Below, in pieces: positions 26,309-35,626 of a stretch of 64,000 bases of DNA. This DNA is from Vibrio sp. 10N (GTDB lineage: Bacteria > Pseudomonadota > Gammaproteobacteria > Enterobacterales > Vibrionaceae). The stretch is taken from assembly GCF_036245475.1 (NCBI RefSeq), contig NZ_BTPM01000001.1:1550001-1614000 (forward strand), in the 5' to 3' direction. Under the pieces are notes generated by a model. The model saw nothing but the letters and a program-made list of their open reading frames with translations. It was not told where the DNA came from and ran no database searches. The position numbers and the translations under genes were made by a program. Every line of letters begins with the position of its first letter. The stretch's first letter is position 1.

Positions 26309-26815
26309 ATGAACTTAGCTATATGGACCCTGCTATTTCTTATCGTTGTCTACGATCTCCGAGAGCAAAAAATTCCTAACAAGCTCATAGTGCTGTTGGC
26401 ACTCATAGTGTTTCTGTCTTTGCTCTCGAATGAAGGGTTTGGCACTGAACAAGCACTGTCGAGTATTGGTGGAGCGGCGTTTGCGTTAGCTATCGGTTTA
26501 GTGCTCTATGGTTTGGGTGTTTTTGCAGCGGGTGATGTCAAGTTGATAGCGGTATTGTCTATGTGGCTTGGATATTCCAATGTTGGTAACTTCTACATCT
26601 CTTCTGTGTTTTGTGGGGGAGTTATTAGCATCTTTTTTTTACTTGAGCGTTTATCTCAATCAAATACCACATTTCGTGAATCTATCAACAGTTATATAAC
26701 CAGCAATGTCTACGGTCGAATCCAAAGATCTAAAACCGTCAATCCTATCGTTATCAAAGTGCCTTTTGCACCAGCCATTGTTTCTGGATTGATCGTATTG
26801 CCATATTTCAGCTAA
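26309..26815 (+). CDS. tadV: prepilin peptidase TadV/CpaA, tad-2
   Basis: A 168-residue inner-membrane aspartic peptidase that should process the second Flp pilin and its pseudopilins. The first catalytic aspartate is in VVYDLREQKIPN (about residue 16) and the second in FAAGDVKL, where the usual GxGD reads AAGD. It differs clearly from the tad-1 copy in the C-terminal part, which carries a long loop (about 115-150). AAGGGA precedes the ATG. Confidence 0.87.
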   Translation: MNLAIWTLLFLIVVYDLREQKIPNKLIVLLALIVFLSLLSNEGFGTEQALSSIGGAAFALAIGLVLYGLGVFAAGDVKLIAVLSMWLGYSNVGNFYISSVFCGGVISIFFLLERLSQSNTTFRESINSYITSNVYGRIQRSKTVNPIVIKVPFAPAIVSGLIVLPYFS

Positions 26816-26834
26816 TAGGAACAAGGAGTGTCCG

Positions 26835-28184
26835 ATGAACGCGTTTACGTCAGCAACAAACCGACCTCAGCTCACAGCTCAAATTGACCCTCCAGTTGTA
26901 CCAACCAGTTTGAGCGATACCAACGTACCTGTTGCGGTATTAGAAAATCTACTTCTTAAGCATCTGGCGCATGAGGTGAAAGCAGATATTGTACACCTTT
27001 CTGAAAAGATGGCGCTTGCTACGCAGCTTGTAGATGATCTGATGTTGACCCTGCGTAAACGTTCGTTGATCGAGGTCTATCAAAAGCACTCTGTGTCTAG
27101 CACGGTCAATAGCAAACAGCATGTGCTTTATGGGTTGTCTAATAGTGGATTGCAAGAAGCTGATATTGCATTTCTTAAAGATGCCTATGTTGGGCCTGCA
27201 CCAGTATCACTTGAAGATTATGAGTATGTTGTGTCCTGTCAGGATATCAGAAGACGCAATATCAACCGAGAGCAAGTAGAGCATGCACTAAAAGATGTAC
27301 ATGGCTCCGATTCGTTAGTCCCGTTTCTGGGGCCTGCGATTAACTCGGGCAGAGCGATTTTGCTTTATGGACACTCGGGTACAGGTAAGAGTTTTGTGGC
27401 CGCACAGCTTCTAAATGCTTTCGATACTTCGGTATATGTCCCATATGCTGTTTATACGTCTGGCAATATCATCAAAGTGTTTTCCGGTCACCATCATACT
27501 CGTGTTGATAATAATTCTGCCGCTCGTACTGTGTTGCTTGAGCAGCAATACGATCGTCGTTGGGCATTGTGTGAACGTCCAAATATTCAAGTTGGCGGGG
27601 AGTTAACTTTAGACATGTTGGAAGTGAACCATTCAGAGCACAACCGCGTTTGGTTAGCCCCTTTACAAATGCTAGCTAATAATGGGTTGTTGATTATTGA
27701 TGATTTAGGACGACAAAAAGTTTCGGTCGACGCGCTACTGAATCGATGGATAGTACCGATGGAATATTCTGTCGATCATTTGGTATTACCTAGCGGCCAA
27801 CAAATCACTATTCCTTTTGTGCTCACAATGGCTTTTTCGACTAACCTTAATCCTATGGAGATAGCGGATCCCGCTTTTTTAAGAAGACTAGGCTATAAAG
27901 TGGAGTTTCAGCCGCTGTTAGAGGACGATTATGTTGATTTGGTGGAGACTATGTTTAATAAAAATAATATGCAGTCATCACCTTCTGCATTGAAATACCT
28001 ACTGTTTCTACATAATCATTTTAAAGTGCCGTTTTATCCATGTATTCCCAAGGATATTATTGGGATTTGTAGAGATATTATTAGTTTTGAGGAGAGAGAA
28101 AATATCATAACTAATAATGTGTTGGATGCTGCTTGGCGGCTTTATTTTACTTCCGATGGAGTGGGAGAAATAAATCATGAATAA
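26835..28184 (+). CDS. AAA+-type ATPase with winged-helix-like N terminus, in tad-2
   Basis: A cytoplasmic P-loop ATPase of 449 residues. Residues about 33-107 (LLLKHLAHEVKADIVHLSEK to YGLSNSGLQEAD) have the pattern of a winged helix-turn-helix. The AAA domain has Walker A GHSGTGKS at 179-186 and Walker B LLIIDD at 285-290; a likely arginine-containing segment FLRRLGYKVEF follows. It is unrelated to TadA and is not part of the canonical Tad set, yet it lies between tadV and rcpC and overlaps rcpC by eight bases. I have a faint recollection of similar ATPases in other tad loci, but cannot give a characterised example. Chaperone, assembly or regulatory roles are all possible. Confidence 0.78.
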   Translation: MNAFTSATNRPQLTAQIDPPVVPTSLSDTNVPVAVLENLLLKHLAHEVKADIVHLSEKMALATQLVDDLMLTLRKRSLIEVYQKHSVSSTVNSKQHVLYGLSNSGLQEADIAFLKDAYVGPAPVSLEDYEYVVSCQDIRRRNINREQVEHALKDVHGSDSLVPFLGPAINSGRAILLYGHSGTGKSFVAAQLLNAFDTSVYVPYAVYTSGNIIKVFSGHHHTRVDNNSAARTVLLEQQYDRRWALCERPNIQVGGELTLDMLEVNHSEHNRVWLAPLQMLANNGLLIIDDLGRQKVSVDALLNRWIVPMEYSVDHLVLPSGQQITIPFVLTMAFSTNLNPMEIADPAFLRRLGYKVEFQPLLEDDYVDLVETMFNKNNMQSSPSALKYLLFLHNHFKVPFYPCIPKDIIGICRDIISFEERENIITNNVLDAAWRLYFTSDGVGEINHE

Positions 28185-28932
28185 ATCACAGGTTTTTATG
28201 TTGATGCTAGTGTCAATTGTTATTGGCCTGGCAGCGGTTTTTTTCGCGAAAAAGTGGATGGATGATCAGGTCCAACCCGAAGTCGTGCAAGAGGTCGTTG
28301 AACGAGAGCCAGTGGTATTCGTTGAACAAGATTTACTCGCGGGTACTGTAGTCGAAGGCAAACATGTGTCAGTTAAGTTGCTGGAAAAAGAGTGGAAAAA
28401 TGAAGAGACCCACTTTGGAAATGTAGATGACGTCATAGGCAAAGTAACCAAAGCCAAGCTGTATCAGGGCGAAGTTGTCCACCGAGAGCGGGTAGCATTA
28501 CCTGGAGAAGGGTCCACGCTAGCAGCTGTCATTGGTGAGGATAAGCGAGCAGTAACGATTAGGGTTAATGATGTTATTGGTGTGGCAGGTTTCCTATTGC
28601 CTGGCAACAAAGTTGACATCATCAACACGCGTAAAATTTCCAAGACCAAAGCGCGCTCCACCACTGTACTTAAAAACATCAAGGTGCTTGCTGTAGACCA
28701 AACAGCACGAACCAATGACAACAAGCCGGTCATTGTGAGAGCCGTGACTCTTGAAGTGACACCGAAAGAAGCCGAAAAGCTGATGACGGCGCAAAGCGAA
28801 GGAGAAGTTCAACTCGCGCTGCGAAATCCACTGCAAAAAGATCTGCCTGTCGCGAAAACAAGATACGTTGCGCCACCTAGCGTGACTATCATTAAAGGTA
28901 CCGAGTCTTCAAACATCAGAGTTAGGGATTAA
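28177..28932 (+). CDS. rcpC: Flp pilus assembly protein RcpC/CpaB, tad-2
   Basis: A membrane-anchored periplasmic protein of 251 residues: N-terminal membrane segment (about 7-24), an SAF-type domain (VEQDLLAGTVVEGKHVSVKLL, about 47-68) and the RcpC core, with IRVNDVIGVAGFLLPGNKVDII near residue 128-150. It partners the secretin that follows ten bases later. It shares the fold but little sequence with the tad-1 copy. Confidence 0.88.
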   Translation: MNKSQVFMLMLVSIVIGLAAVFFAKKWMDDQVQPEVVQEVVEREPVVFVEQDLLAGTVVEGKHVSVKLLEKEWKNEETHFGNVDDVIGKVTKAKLYQGEVVHRERVALPGEGSTLAAVIGEDKRAVTIRVNDVIGVAGFLLPGNKVDIINTRKISKTKARSTTVLKNIKVLAVDQTARTNDNKPVIVRAVTLEVTPKEAEKLMTAQSEGEVQLALRNPLQKDLPVAKTRYVAPPSVTIIKGTESSNIRVRD

Positions 28933-28941
28933 GGGGTCGTT

Positions 28942-30423
28942 ATGAAAAGGATTTTAATGCTGCTTTCCTGTGCGAGTTTGTATTTTTGTGTAGGTCTTTA
29001 TTCCAATGTTTATGCAGCAACTCAGAGTGGGAAAGTGGTCAAGGTGCCACACCATAAATCAACCAACGTCATTTTAGCGGGTAAGGCAAAACGCGTGTCG
29101 CTTGGAGACCCTGAAGTGTTAGATATTGTGATGCTGCGTTCTAACGAAGTCTTTTTGATCGGCAAGCGTTTAGGGGCAACTAACTTAATGGCTTGGGATA
29201 GCCGTGGCAGATTGATTGAGTCAATCAACATTGAGGTGACTCACGATTTAAATGGCGTGAAATCGAAACTGTTCGAATTCCTACCTAATGAAACTATTGA
29301 AGTGCACAGTTCGCAAGACAAGCTGGTGTTAAGTGGCCAAGTTAGTAGCCAATCAGTGATGAACATGGCGGTCAAAATCGCCGAAACTTTCACTGCTGGT
29401 GAAGTAGCGGATGATAAAACGTCGTCTGAAGATGAAGTGGTCGACAACACTAGCGTTATCAATTTGATGTCAATTGGTGGTGCGCAACAGGTGATGCTTG
29501 AGGTGACGGTAGCAGAAGTGCAAAGAAGCTTAGTAAGACGCTTCGATTCTGATTTTCATTTCTTTAATCAAAACGGCAATTTTGGTTGGGGCGCAACCAG
29601 TGGAGGCGCAATTATCGATGATGTAGGTGGTGTCGTCGGTCCCGTCTTTAACGCACCAAACATCGATGAAACCGGCTTGCTTGCAACGTTTTTGGATGGC
29701 AATACGTTATTCACTCTCGCTTTAGATATTGCTCGCCAGAATGGTGTCGCTAAAGTACTGGCCGAGCCAAACTTAACCGCACTGAGCGGTTCTAAGGCGG
29801 AGTTCTTAGCAGGTGGGGAGTTCCCAATTCCTGTACCAGATAGAGATGGTATCGCCATCGCCTATAAAGAGTACGGTGTTGGCCTCAAGTTTGTTCCTAC
29901 CATTTTATCTGATCAAAAAATCAATTTAGTGCTGTCGGTGGATGTCAGTGAAATCGCGAATTCAGGGTCTCTCACTATTGATCCTATCGAGACGAATGCG
30001 ACCTACGTGATACCGCCGATTACCAAGCGCACAGCAGCTTCAACGCTTGAGCTTGCTGATGGCCAAACGATAGGTATTGCTGGTTTACTCAGTGAAAACG
30101 TACGAGACATATCCAGTAAGCTGCCAGGAGTGGGTGACATCCCAGTGTTGGGGCAACTGTTCAATAGCCAAGAGTTCGTGTCTGGTGAAACTGAGTTGGT
30201 GATTTTAGTGACGCCGAGATTGGCGCAACCAGTAGACCGAAGCAAAATTCTGTTGCCAACCGATGCATTTGTAAAACCCAATGATCTGGAATATTACCTG
30301 CTGGGTCAAAGCTCCTACATAGCAGATATGGAAGATGCATCCAAAGCATACGAACCCACTTCGGCGACCGCTATACCCGCCACAAGTGGTGGTTCGGAAG
30401 GCTCATTTGGTCATGATTTATAA
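28942..30423 (+). CDS. rcpA: Flp pilus secretin RcpA/CpaC, tad-2
   Basis: The outer-membrane channel of the second pilus, 493 residues. A signal peptide ends near residue 25 (NVYAA). The N-terminal pilus-assembly domain and a BON-like segment precede the secretin core, with LAEPNLTALSGSKAEFLAGGEFPI, LELADGQTIGIAGLL and PGVGDIPVLGQLFNS. The C-terminal tail (about 440-493) is longer than in the tad-1 secretin and rich in Ser, Thr and Gly. Confidence 0.93.
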   Translation: MKRILMLLSCASLYFCVGLYSNVYAATQSGKVVKVPHHKSTNVILAGKAKRVSLGDPEVLDIVMLRSNEVFLIGKRLGATNLMAWDSRGRLIESINIEVTHDLNGVKSKLFEFLPNETIEVHSSQDKLVLSGQVSSQSVMNMAVKIAETFTAGEVADDKTSSEDEVVDNTSVINLMSIGGAQQVMLEVTVAEVQRSLVRRFDSDFHFFNQNGNFGWGATSGGAIIDDVGGVVGPVFNAPNIDETGLLATFLDGNTLFTLALDIARQNGVAKVLAEPNLTALSGSKAEFLAGGEFPIPVPDRDGIAIAYKEYGVGLKFVPTILSDQKINLVLSVDVSEIANSGSLTIDPIETNATYVIPPITKRTAASTLELADGQTIGIAGLLSENVRDISSKLPGVGDIPVLGQLFNSQEFVSGETELVILVTPRLAQPVDRSKILLPTDAFVKPNDLEYYLLGQSSYIADMEDASKAYEPTSATAIPATSGGSEGSFGHDL

Positions 30424-30432
30424 GGATTTAAC

Positions 30433-30714
30433 ATGAATAGATATACTCTATTAGTTGGTGTGCTTGGTGTCATGCTAATTGGTTGCGCCAACGATAAGCC
30501 GCTTGGATACTCTGTGGCTAAATTGAAACATGAACAAACATACGATCATGAGGCCACCGCAAAAAATTTGGGTGTGGTGCCTGATGGTACTGGGGCTCGC
30601 ATGCAGGCTGCTTATGATGATTACACTGGGCAATCTGCATACGACGGTAAGGCAGAGAAAGTGATGGGAAGAAACCTCGCCATACAAAATCGGAGTGGTT
30701 CAAGCCGAAATTAA
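30433..30714 (+). CDS. small lipoprotein, tad-2
   Basis: A 93-residue predicted lipoprotein with lipobox LIGC (Cys near residue 18). It occupies the place of RcpB/CpaD after the secretin but is far shorter than the 164-residue tad-1 counterpart and shows no similarity to it. A small secretin-stabilising pilotin is the obvious suggestion. The rest is hydrophilic, with repeated Tyr and Asp residues (AAYDDYTGQSAYDGKAEK). Its nine-base distance to the preceding stop supports membership in the operon. Confidence 0.78.
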   Translation: MNRYTLLVGVLGVMLIGCANDKPLGYSVAKLKHEQTYDHEATAKNLGVVPDGTGARMQAAYDDYTGQSAYDGKAEKVMGRNLAIQNRSGSSRN

Positions 30715-30729
30715 GGCTGGGAGGCAGTT

Positions 30730-31938
30730 ATGTTATGCAATACAAGTACTAGGATCGCGAGACAGTCGGGTATAACGACGATCTTGATAACCATGATACT
30801 CGCGGTCTTTTTGTTTTTTACTGCGTTGGCAGTGGATGTCAACCATGCATTGCTTAACAAAACTCGGCTGCAAAATGGTGTGGATGCAGCGGCATTAGCT
30901 GCTGCTGTAAAAGTAAGTGCTGGAGAAACCGATACGGTGGCAGAGGCAACGGCTATCTCAACGATTAGTGCGATGTTTGCTGCGGAGGGAAATACGGAAG
31001 TAGTGATACCAGCAGAATCCATCACAATCACGTTTTCTAATGACCCGCAGGATTTCTCAAGTAGTTACGACAGTAGTGGTGATACTTATGTTCGTGTTTC
31101 CGTTACCGACGTTCCCTTAACATCGTATTTTCTAGGTTACTTTGGAGTCGATAAAGAGTCCGGCGCTGCCGCGGTAGCAGGACCAAGCTCAACGCTTATT
31201 TATGCTTGCAATGTCGTGCCGATGGCGGTTTGTGCGGATACGTCCAGTGGGCCCAATGACTTTTTAGGATATAACTTCCAACAGGTCTACGAACTGAAAG
31301 TAGCGGATCAGAACTCCACAGAAATGGGGCCAGGTAACTTCCAATTACTTGATTTTGGCTCTGGTGCATCGACTGTGCGGAGTGCGTTGGCCGGTGGCTA
31401 TGATCAATGTATTGATATAACGAACTCAGCACAAACCAAGCCGGGCGCATCAGTAGGTCCGGTTGGACAAGGACTAAATACTAGGTTTGGGGTCTATTCT
31501 GGTGGTGGTACGTCTCCAGAAGAGTATCCACCTGATGTGTATGTCCAAGAACCTGGTACACCCGCAACCACCGATGCTGATGGTAACGTGGTGTACGACA
31601 ACTCTTTTCTATATGCCGACTACGAAGTGGGCTCTGCTGGCTGTGATGGAACGGCATCTGGGAGCTGCACCGCCGGAGAAGCGGGACGAAGAATCCTCCC
31701 TGTGCCTATGGTGGACTGTACAGGCGCTAGTGGTGGTACGGACACCTTGCCGATTACAGCGATTGGCTGCTTTTTCTTGATTCAGCAGGCACCAGATAAC
31801 AATGGTGCAAAACAAGGTGTATATGGAGAGTTTTTAGAGGACTGCACGGTGACTAATGGTTCAACTGGAACCACCCCAAGTGCAGAAGGTATCTTCAAAA
31901 TTCAGCTCTATAAAGATCCATTGAGCGGGGAGGCTTGA
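30730..31938 (+). CDS. tadG: TadG-like pilus-associated protein without a visible VWA domain, tad-2
   Basis: A 402-residue protein with the TadE/TadG-type N terminus: RQSGITTILITMILAVFLFF followed by ALAVDVNHALLNKTRLQNGVDAAALAAAVKV. In contrast to the tad-1 TadG there is no DxSxS metal-binding motif. The C-terminal 250 residues are rich in Gly, Ser, Thr and Cys (at least eight cysteines), suggesting an extracellular domain held by disulfides. It lies before the TadE genes, the reverse of the order in tad-1. GGGAGG precedes the start. Confidence 0.82.
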   Translation: MLCNTSTRIARQSGITTILITMILAVFLFFTALAVDVNHALLNKTRLQNGVDAAALAAAVKVSAGETDTVAEATAISTISAMFAAEGNTEVVIPAESITITFSNDPQDFSSSYDSSGDTYVRVSVTDVPLTSYFLGYFGVDKESGAAAVAGPSSTLIYACNVVPMAVCADTSSGPNDFLGYNFQQVYELKVADQNSTEMGPGNFQLLDFGSGASTVRSALAGGYDQCIDITNSAQTKPGASVGPVGQGLNTRFGVYSGGGTSPEEYPPDVYVQEPGTPATTDADGNVVYDNSFLYADYEVGSAGCDGTASGSCTAGEAGRRILPVPMVDCTGASGGTDTLPITAIGCFFLIQQAPDNNGAKQGVYGEFLEDCTVTNGSTGTTPSAEGIFKIQLYKDPLSGEA

Positions 31939-31939
31939 T

Positions 31940-32377
31940 ATGCGCCATTTAATTCGTAAGTCCAAGCAGAGAGGACTGGCCGCGATCGAGTTTGTCATGA
32001 TGACACCGTTGCTTATTGTGTTCATGACCATATGCCTTGAGCTAGGCAATTTGCTTGTTGAATATCAAGCCCTCAACAAAGCGGTTCGTAATGGCGCTCG
32101 CTATGCCGTGACAGCCATCTACGGCACAGCGACAACAAACCAAATTGCGCCGACGACAGAGATCCAGAATGTGGTGGTATACGGTGCCAATGTGGATTCC
32201 GGAACTGCAGTTCTGGATGGGCTGACTACGGAAAATGTCTCGGTCTCCCTCAGCGATGAATTGGTGACGGTTACGGCGACGTTTGACTATGTACCGACTT
32301 TCGCAACTCTGCCTTTTTTAGGCAATGACATGAGTATTAACTTTTCAGCTTCAGCAGTAATGGAGGCTGGATTATGA
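31940..32377 (+). CDS. tadE: TadE-like pseudopilin, first copy, tad-2
   Basis: A 145-residue minor pilin-like protein. The cleavage region KQRGLAAIEFVMMTPLLIVF has the Gly, the Glu at mature position 5 and the hydrophobic helix of TadE. The C-terminal half is beta-rich. It overlaps the next gene by four bases. Confidence 0.86.
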   Translation: MRHLIRKSKQRGLAAIEFVMMTPLLIVFMTICLELGNLLVEYQALNKAVRNGARYAVTAIYGTATTNQIAPTTEIQNVVVYGANVDSGTAVLDGLTTENVSVSLSDELVTVTATFDYVPTFATLPFLGNDMSINFSASAVMEAGL

Positions 32378-32895
32378 ATATGGCAAAAAAACAATCAGGC
32401 ATGACCATCATTGAGTTTACGGTGATCGCCTGGGGCTTATTGGTGTTGGTATTTTTTGCATTTGAGGTCGGGCGCTACATGTTTTCGATGCAAATGCTAA
32501 ACGAGATGACTAGAAAGGCGGCACGATTAGCAACCGTGTGTGCGATCACCGATCAGGCTGACATTCCAAGTATGCCAGAAGTGATAGAAAATCGCCCAAG
32601 CGGCTTTGCGGCAGAGAACCTTGTGATTGATTACGTCGATTCTGGAGGTAGTACAGTATCGGTGGCGGGTTTTAGTGGCCTTTCATCCGGCGCCCAAGCG
32701 GCCATCATGTCGCAAATACGCTATGTCAGTGCAGAAATTTCAGGGTTTCAGTTTCAATTTTTTCCTCTGCTTTCATTTATTGGTGATGGAGGGGCAATAG
32801 ATGTACCCAGTTTTAAAACATTGCTACCAGTAGAGAGTTTAGGGATCGTTAGGCCCAATACAGGATCCACCAACGGAACGATAGAAGATTGTTAG
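32374..32895 (+). CDS. tadE: TadE-like pseudopilin, second copy, tad-2
   Basis: A 173-residue minor pilin-like protein with KQSGMTIIEFTVIAWGLLVL at the N terminus, again with Gly and Glu at the processing positions. It is probably the functional counterpart of TadF. A single internal Cys (TVCAIT) and a C-terminal Cys two residues from the end (EDC) might pair. It is followed by tadZ after a ten-base gap. Confidence 0.84.
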   Translation: MNMAKKQSGMTIIEFTVIAWGLLVLVFFAFEVGRYMFSMQMLNEMTRKAARLATVCAITDQADIPSMPEVIENRPSGFAAENLVIDYVDSGGSTVSVAGFSGLSSGAQAAIMSQIRYVSAEISGFQFQFFPLLSFIGDGGAIDVPSFKTLLPVESLGIVRPNTGSTNGTIEDC

Positions 32896-32905
32896 GAGTG
32901 ACAAT

Positions 32906-34126
32906 ATGGGTGAGCCAGTACCAATTAACAAGAATCTAAGTGACAGTGTCACTTATGCGCTTCGCACCAATCTCAATATATGGGTATTGTATGCAACCGA
33001 TGGGTTCAAAACACACATTACTGAAGAGTTGAAGAAAAGTAAGAATACCGTGTGTGAGCCTGTATCTCTCAATTTGGTGAGTCCCGATGCATTAAGAACT
33101 TTGCATGCGCCCGACGCGATATTTGTTGAGGGGAAACTTGATTGGGCCACAAAGGTAGCAGAATTGCATGATTACGATTTGCCGTTCAAAGACTCCGATG
33201 CTTCGCTGATTGTGTTTGGTGATGATTCAGATACCGCCATGTTGAGAGTCGCACTCAGGATTGGGGCGTCGGATTTTCTATCAGAACATGCCAGTATGGG
33301 GGATTTGTTACCGATATTACAAAACATGGCAGAGCAAAAGATAGTGAATCGGGACATGGGAGAGCTGTTCATCTTTTTAAATACTAAAGGGGGAAACGGT
33401 GCGTCAACAATGGCGATTAATGTCGCACTCCAGCTTGCGGAGTCCTTTCCAAACGAAGTGCTCTTGATCGATATTGACACTCAGTTTGGGACTGTTCCAG
33501 AGTATTTGGATCTCACACCAAGATATACCATGTTTGACGCCCTAGAGGTAATGGGGGAGTTGGATGAGTCCTCCATCAATGGCATTGTAACTAAGTATCA
33601 AAAGCGCCTTCATATTCTCGGTTTTGGTAAAGGCCAAGGAGCAAATGCGGCGGAAAAAGCGGAGAAAATTCAGAAAATAGTGCCGCTGTTTAGGCAGTTC
33701 TACAAATACATCATTATCGATTTCTCGAGAGGGGTAGAGCCGACGTTTGCACCTCTGATTACCCCTGCCACCAAGTTGTTTTTGGTAGTACAACAAAACT
33801 ACATGTCTTTGAAAAATGCCAGTCAGCTTAGTAAGAGCCTGAAATACGAGTATGGCCTGACAACAGAAGCCATTGAAGTCATCGTTAATCGATACTCAAG
33901 CAAACAAGCGATTACTCTGGCTGATATAGATAAAACCTTGCCAGACTATGAGATACACAACATCCCTAACGACTACAAGGTCGCAACAGAAAGTGCCAAC
34001 TTGGGTAGGCCTGTCATTGATTTTAAAAAGAAAAGTGCGCTTAGCAAAGCAATCGCTAAATTGAGTGTGTCACTAGGGAAAGTTGAGACAGCGCCAAGTG
34101 GTTGGTTATCGAAGATATTTAGCTAA
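32906..34126 (+). CDS. tadZ: TadZ/CpaE-like ATPase, tad-2
   Basis: A MinD/ParA-superfamily localisation protein of 406 residues, with a receiver-like N-terminal domain (about 15-140) and a P-loop reading KGGNGAS at 161-167. The catalytic lysine of the motif is replaced by Ala and the preceding Val by Asn, so ATP hydrolysis is doubtful; the KGG signature lysine is retained. LLIDIDTQFG (about 187-196) follows. The divergence from the tad-1 TadZ suggests that each pilus has its own polar or patch marker. Confidence 0.87.
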   Translation: MGEPVPINKNLSDSVTYALRTNLNIWVLYATDGFKTHITEELKKSKNTVCEPVSLNLVSPDALRTLHAPDAIFVEGKLDWATKVAELHDYDLPFKDSDASLIVFGDDSDTAMLRVALRIGASDFLSEHASMGDLLPILQNMAEQKIVNRDMGELFIFLNTKGGNGASTMAINVALQLAESFPNEVLLIDIDTQFGTVPEYLDLTPRYTMFDALEVMGELDESSINGIVTKYQKRLHILGFGKGQGANAAEKAEKIQKIVPLFRQFYKYIIIDFSRGVEPTFAPLITPATKLFLVVQQNYMSLKNASQLSKSLKYEYGLTTEAIEVIVNRYSSKQAITLADIDKTLPDYEIHNIPNDYKVATESANLGRPVIDFKKKSALSKAIAKLSVSLGKVETAPSGWLSKIFS

Positions 34127-34164
34127 CCAAGCCATACGGCTAACACAATGACCAAGGAGGGGTT

Positions 34165-35625
34165 ATGTTCTTTAAAAGGAAAAACTTCAATCCAGATTTT
34201 GAGAAAAGAGCGGCCGGCATTAAAAACGATGAGGTCAGAAATGAAGTCATAGCGGAGGACATACCGAAAGAAGAGGCTTCATCTGACGTAGACGAACAAG
34301 AGCTGATCAAAACTCGTGCTGTCGAAGAGGCCAGAAGACAGTTAGAACAAGACCTGGAAGTTAAGCATTACTTTCACAAGAAACTGCTCGAAACGGTAGA
34401 TTTGGGATTGTTGTCTAGTCTAGATGAAGAGACCGCGAAACGTGAACTGCACGATGCGATACAGACGTTGATGAACGATGATAATGAGCACCCGCTTAGT
34501 CATGAAGGTCGTAAACGTGTCTTAATGCAAATCGAAGACGAAGTGTTTGGTCTCGGCCCCCTTGAACCTTTGCTTAAAGATACTACTGTATCGGACATAT
34601 TGGTTAATGGTCCTAAAAGTGTCTACGTGGAAAGACGAGGCAAACTTGAAAAAACCCCTTACACCTTCCTAGACGACCGCCACCTACGCAATATTATCGA
34701 TCGAATAGTGAGCTTAGTTGGCCGTCGTATTGATGAGGCCTCACCAATGGTTGATGCGCGCCTTCAGGATGGCTCTCGTGTGAATGCTATTATCCCACCA
34801 CTTGCGATAGATGGAGCATCGGTATCCATTCGTCGTTTCGCTGTTGATCGGTTGACGATGGATAACCTTTTGGAACTCAATTCAGTATCACCGCAGATGG
34901 CTAAGTTTATCAAAGGAGCGGTTAGAGGCGAACTTAACATCCTAATCTCAGGCGGTACAGGTTCTGGTAAAACGACCACATTGAATATTTTCTCTGGTTA
35001 TATTCCGTCTAATGAACGGATCATCACTATAGAAGACTCTGCCGAGCTACAACTACAACAACCACATGTTATCCGTTTGGAGACACGTCCAGCTAACTTA
35101 GAAGGCAAAGGTGAGATCACTCAGCGTGAATTGGTAAAAAACTCGCTGCGTATGCGCCCCGACAGAATTGTTGTGGGGGAGGTTAGGGGTAGTGAGGCCG
35201 TGGACATGCTGTCAGCGATGAACACTGGTCATGATGGCTCTTTGGCAACGATTCACGCGAATTCTCCTCGTGATGCATTGAGTCGGGTAGAAAACATGTT
35301 TGCGATGGCAGGTTGGAACATTTCAACCAAAAACTTGAGAGCCCAGATTGCCTCAGCTATCCATCTTGTAGTTCAAATGGAACGGCAAGAAGACGGTAAG
35401 CGCCGTATGGTAAGCATCCAAGAGATCAACGGTATGGAAGGGGAAGTTATCACCATGTCCGAGATTTTTAAATTTAATCGTGAAGGTGTCGACAAAATGG
35501 GGAATGTGGTGGGGCATTATACTGCAACCGGCGTGGTTCCTGATTGCCATAACTCGCTGATCAAACGTGGTATCGACCTTCCATTTGAGTTGTTCAATGA
35601 GCTAAGTAGTAAAGAGGATAAGTAA
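34165..35625 (+). CDS. tadA: Tad secretion ATPase TadA/CpaF, tad-2
   Basis: The motor ATPase of the second pilus, 486 residues. It is longer than the tad-1 copy because of an extra acidic N-terminal stretch (about 1-60, with many Glu and Asp). Walker A GGTGSGKT is at 263-270; [13 protein letters not shown] and [16 protein letters not shown] follow, and the His box region reads [20 protein letters not shown]. All motor elements are intact. AAGGAGGGG precedes the ATG. Confidence 0.94.
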   Translation: MFFKRKNFNPDFEKRAAGIKNDEVRNEVIAEDIPKEEASSDVDEQELIKTRAVEEARRQLEQDLEVKHYFHKKLLETVDLGLLSSLDEETAKRELHDAIQTLMNDDNEHPLSHEGRKRVLMQIEDEVFGLGPLEPLLKDTTVSDILVNGPKSVYVERRGKLEKTPYTFLDDRHLRNIIDRIVSLVGRRIDEASPMVDARLQDGSRVNAIIPPLAIDGASVSIRRFAVDRLTMDNLLELNSVSPQMAKFIKGAVRGELNILISGGTGSGKTTTLNIFSGYIPSNERIITIEDSAELQLQQPHVIRLETRPANLEGKGEITQRELVKNSLRMRPDRIVVGEVRGSEAVDMLSAMNTGHDGSLATIHANSPRDALSRVENMFAMAGWNISTKNLRAQIASAIHLVVQMERQEDGKRRMVSIQEINGMEGEVITMSEIFKFNREGVDKMGNVVGHYTATGVVPDCHNSLIKRGIDLPFELFNELSSKEDK

Positions 35626-35626
35626 C

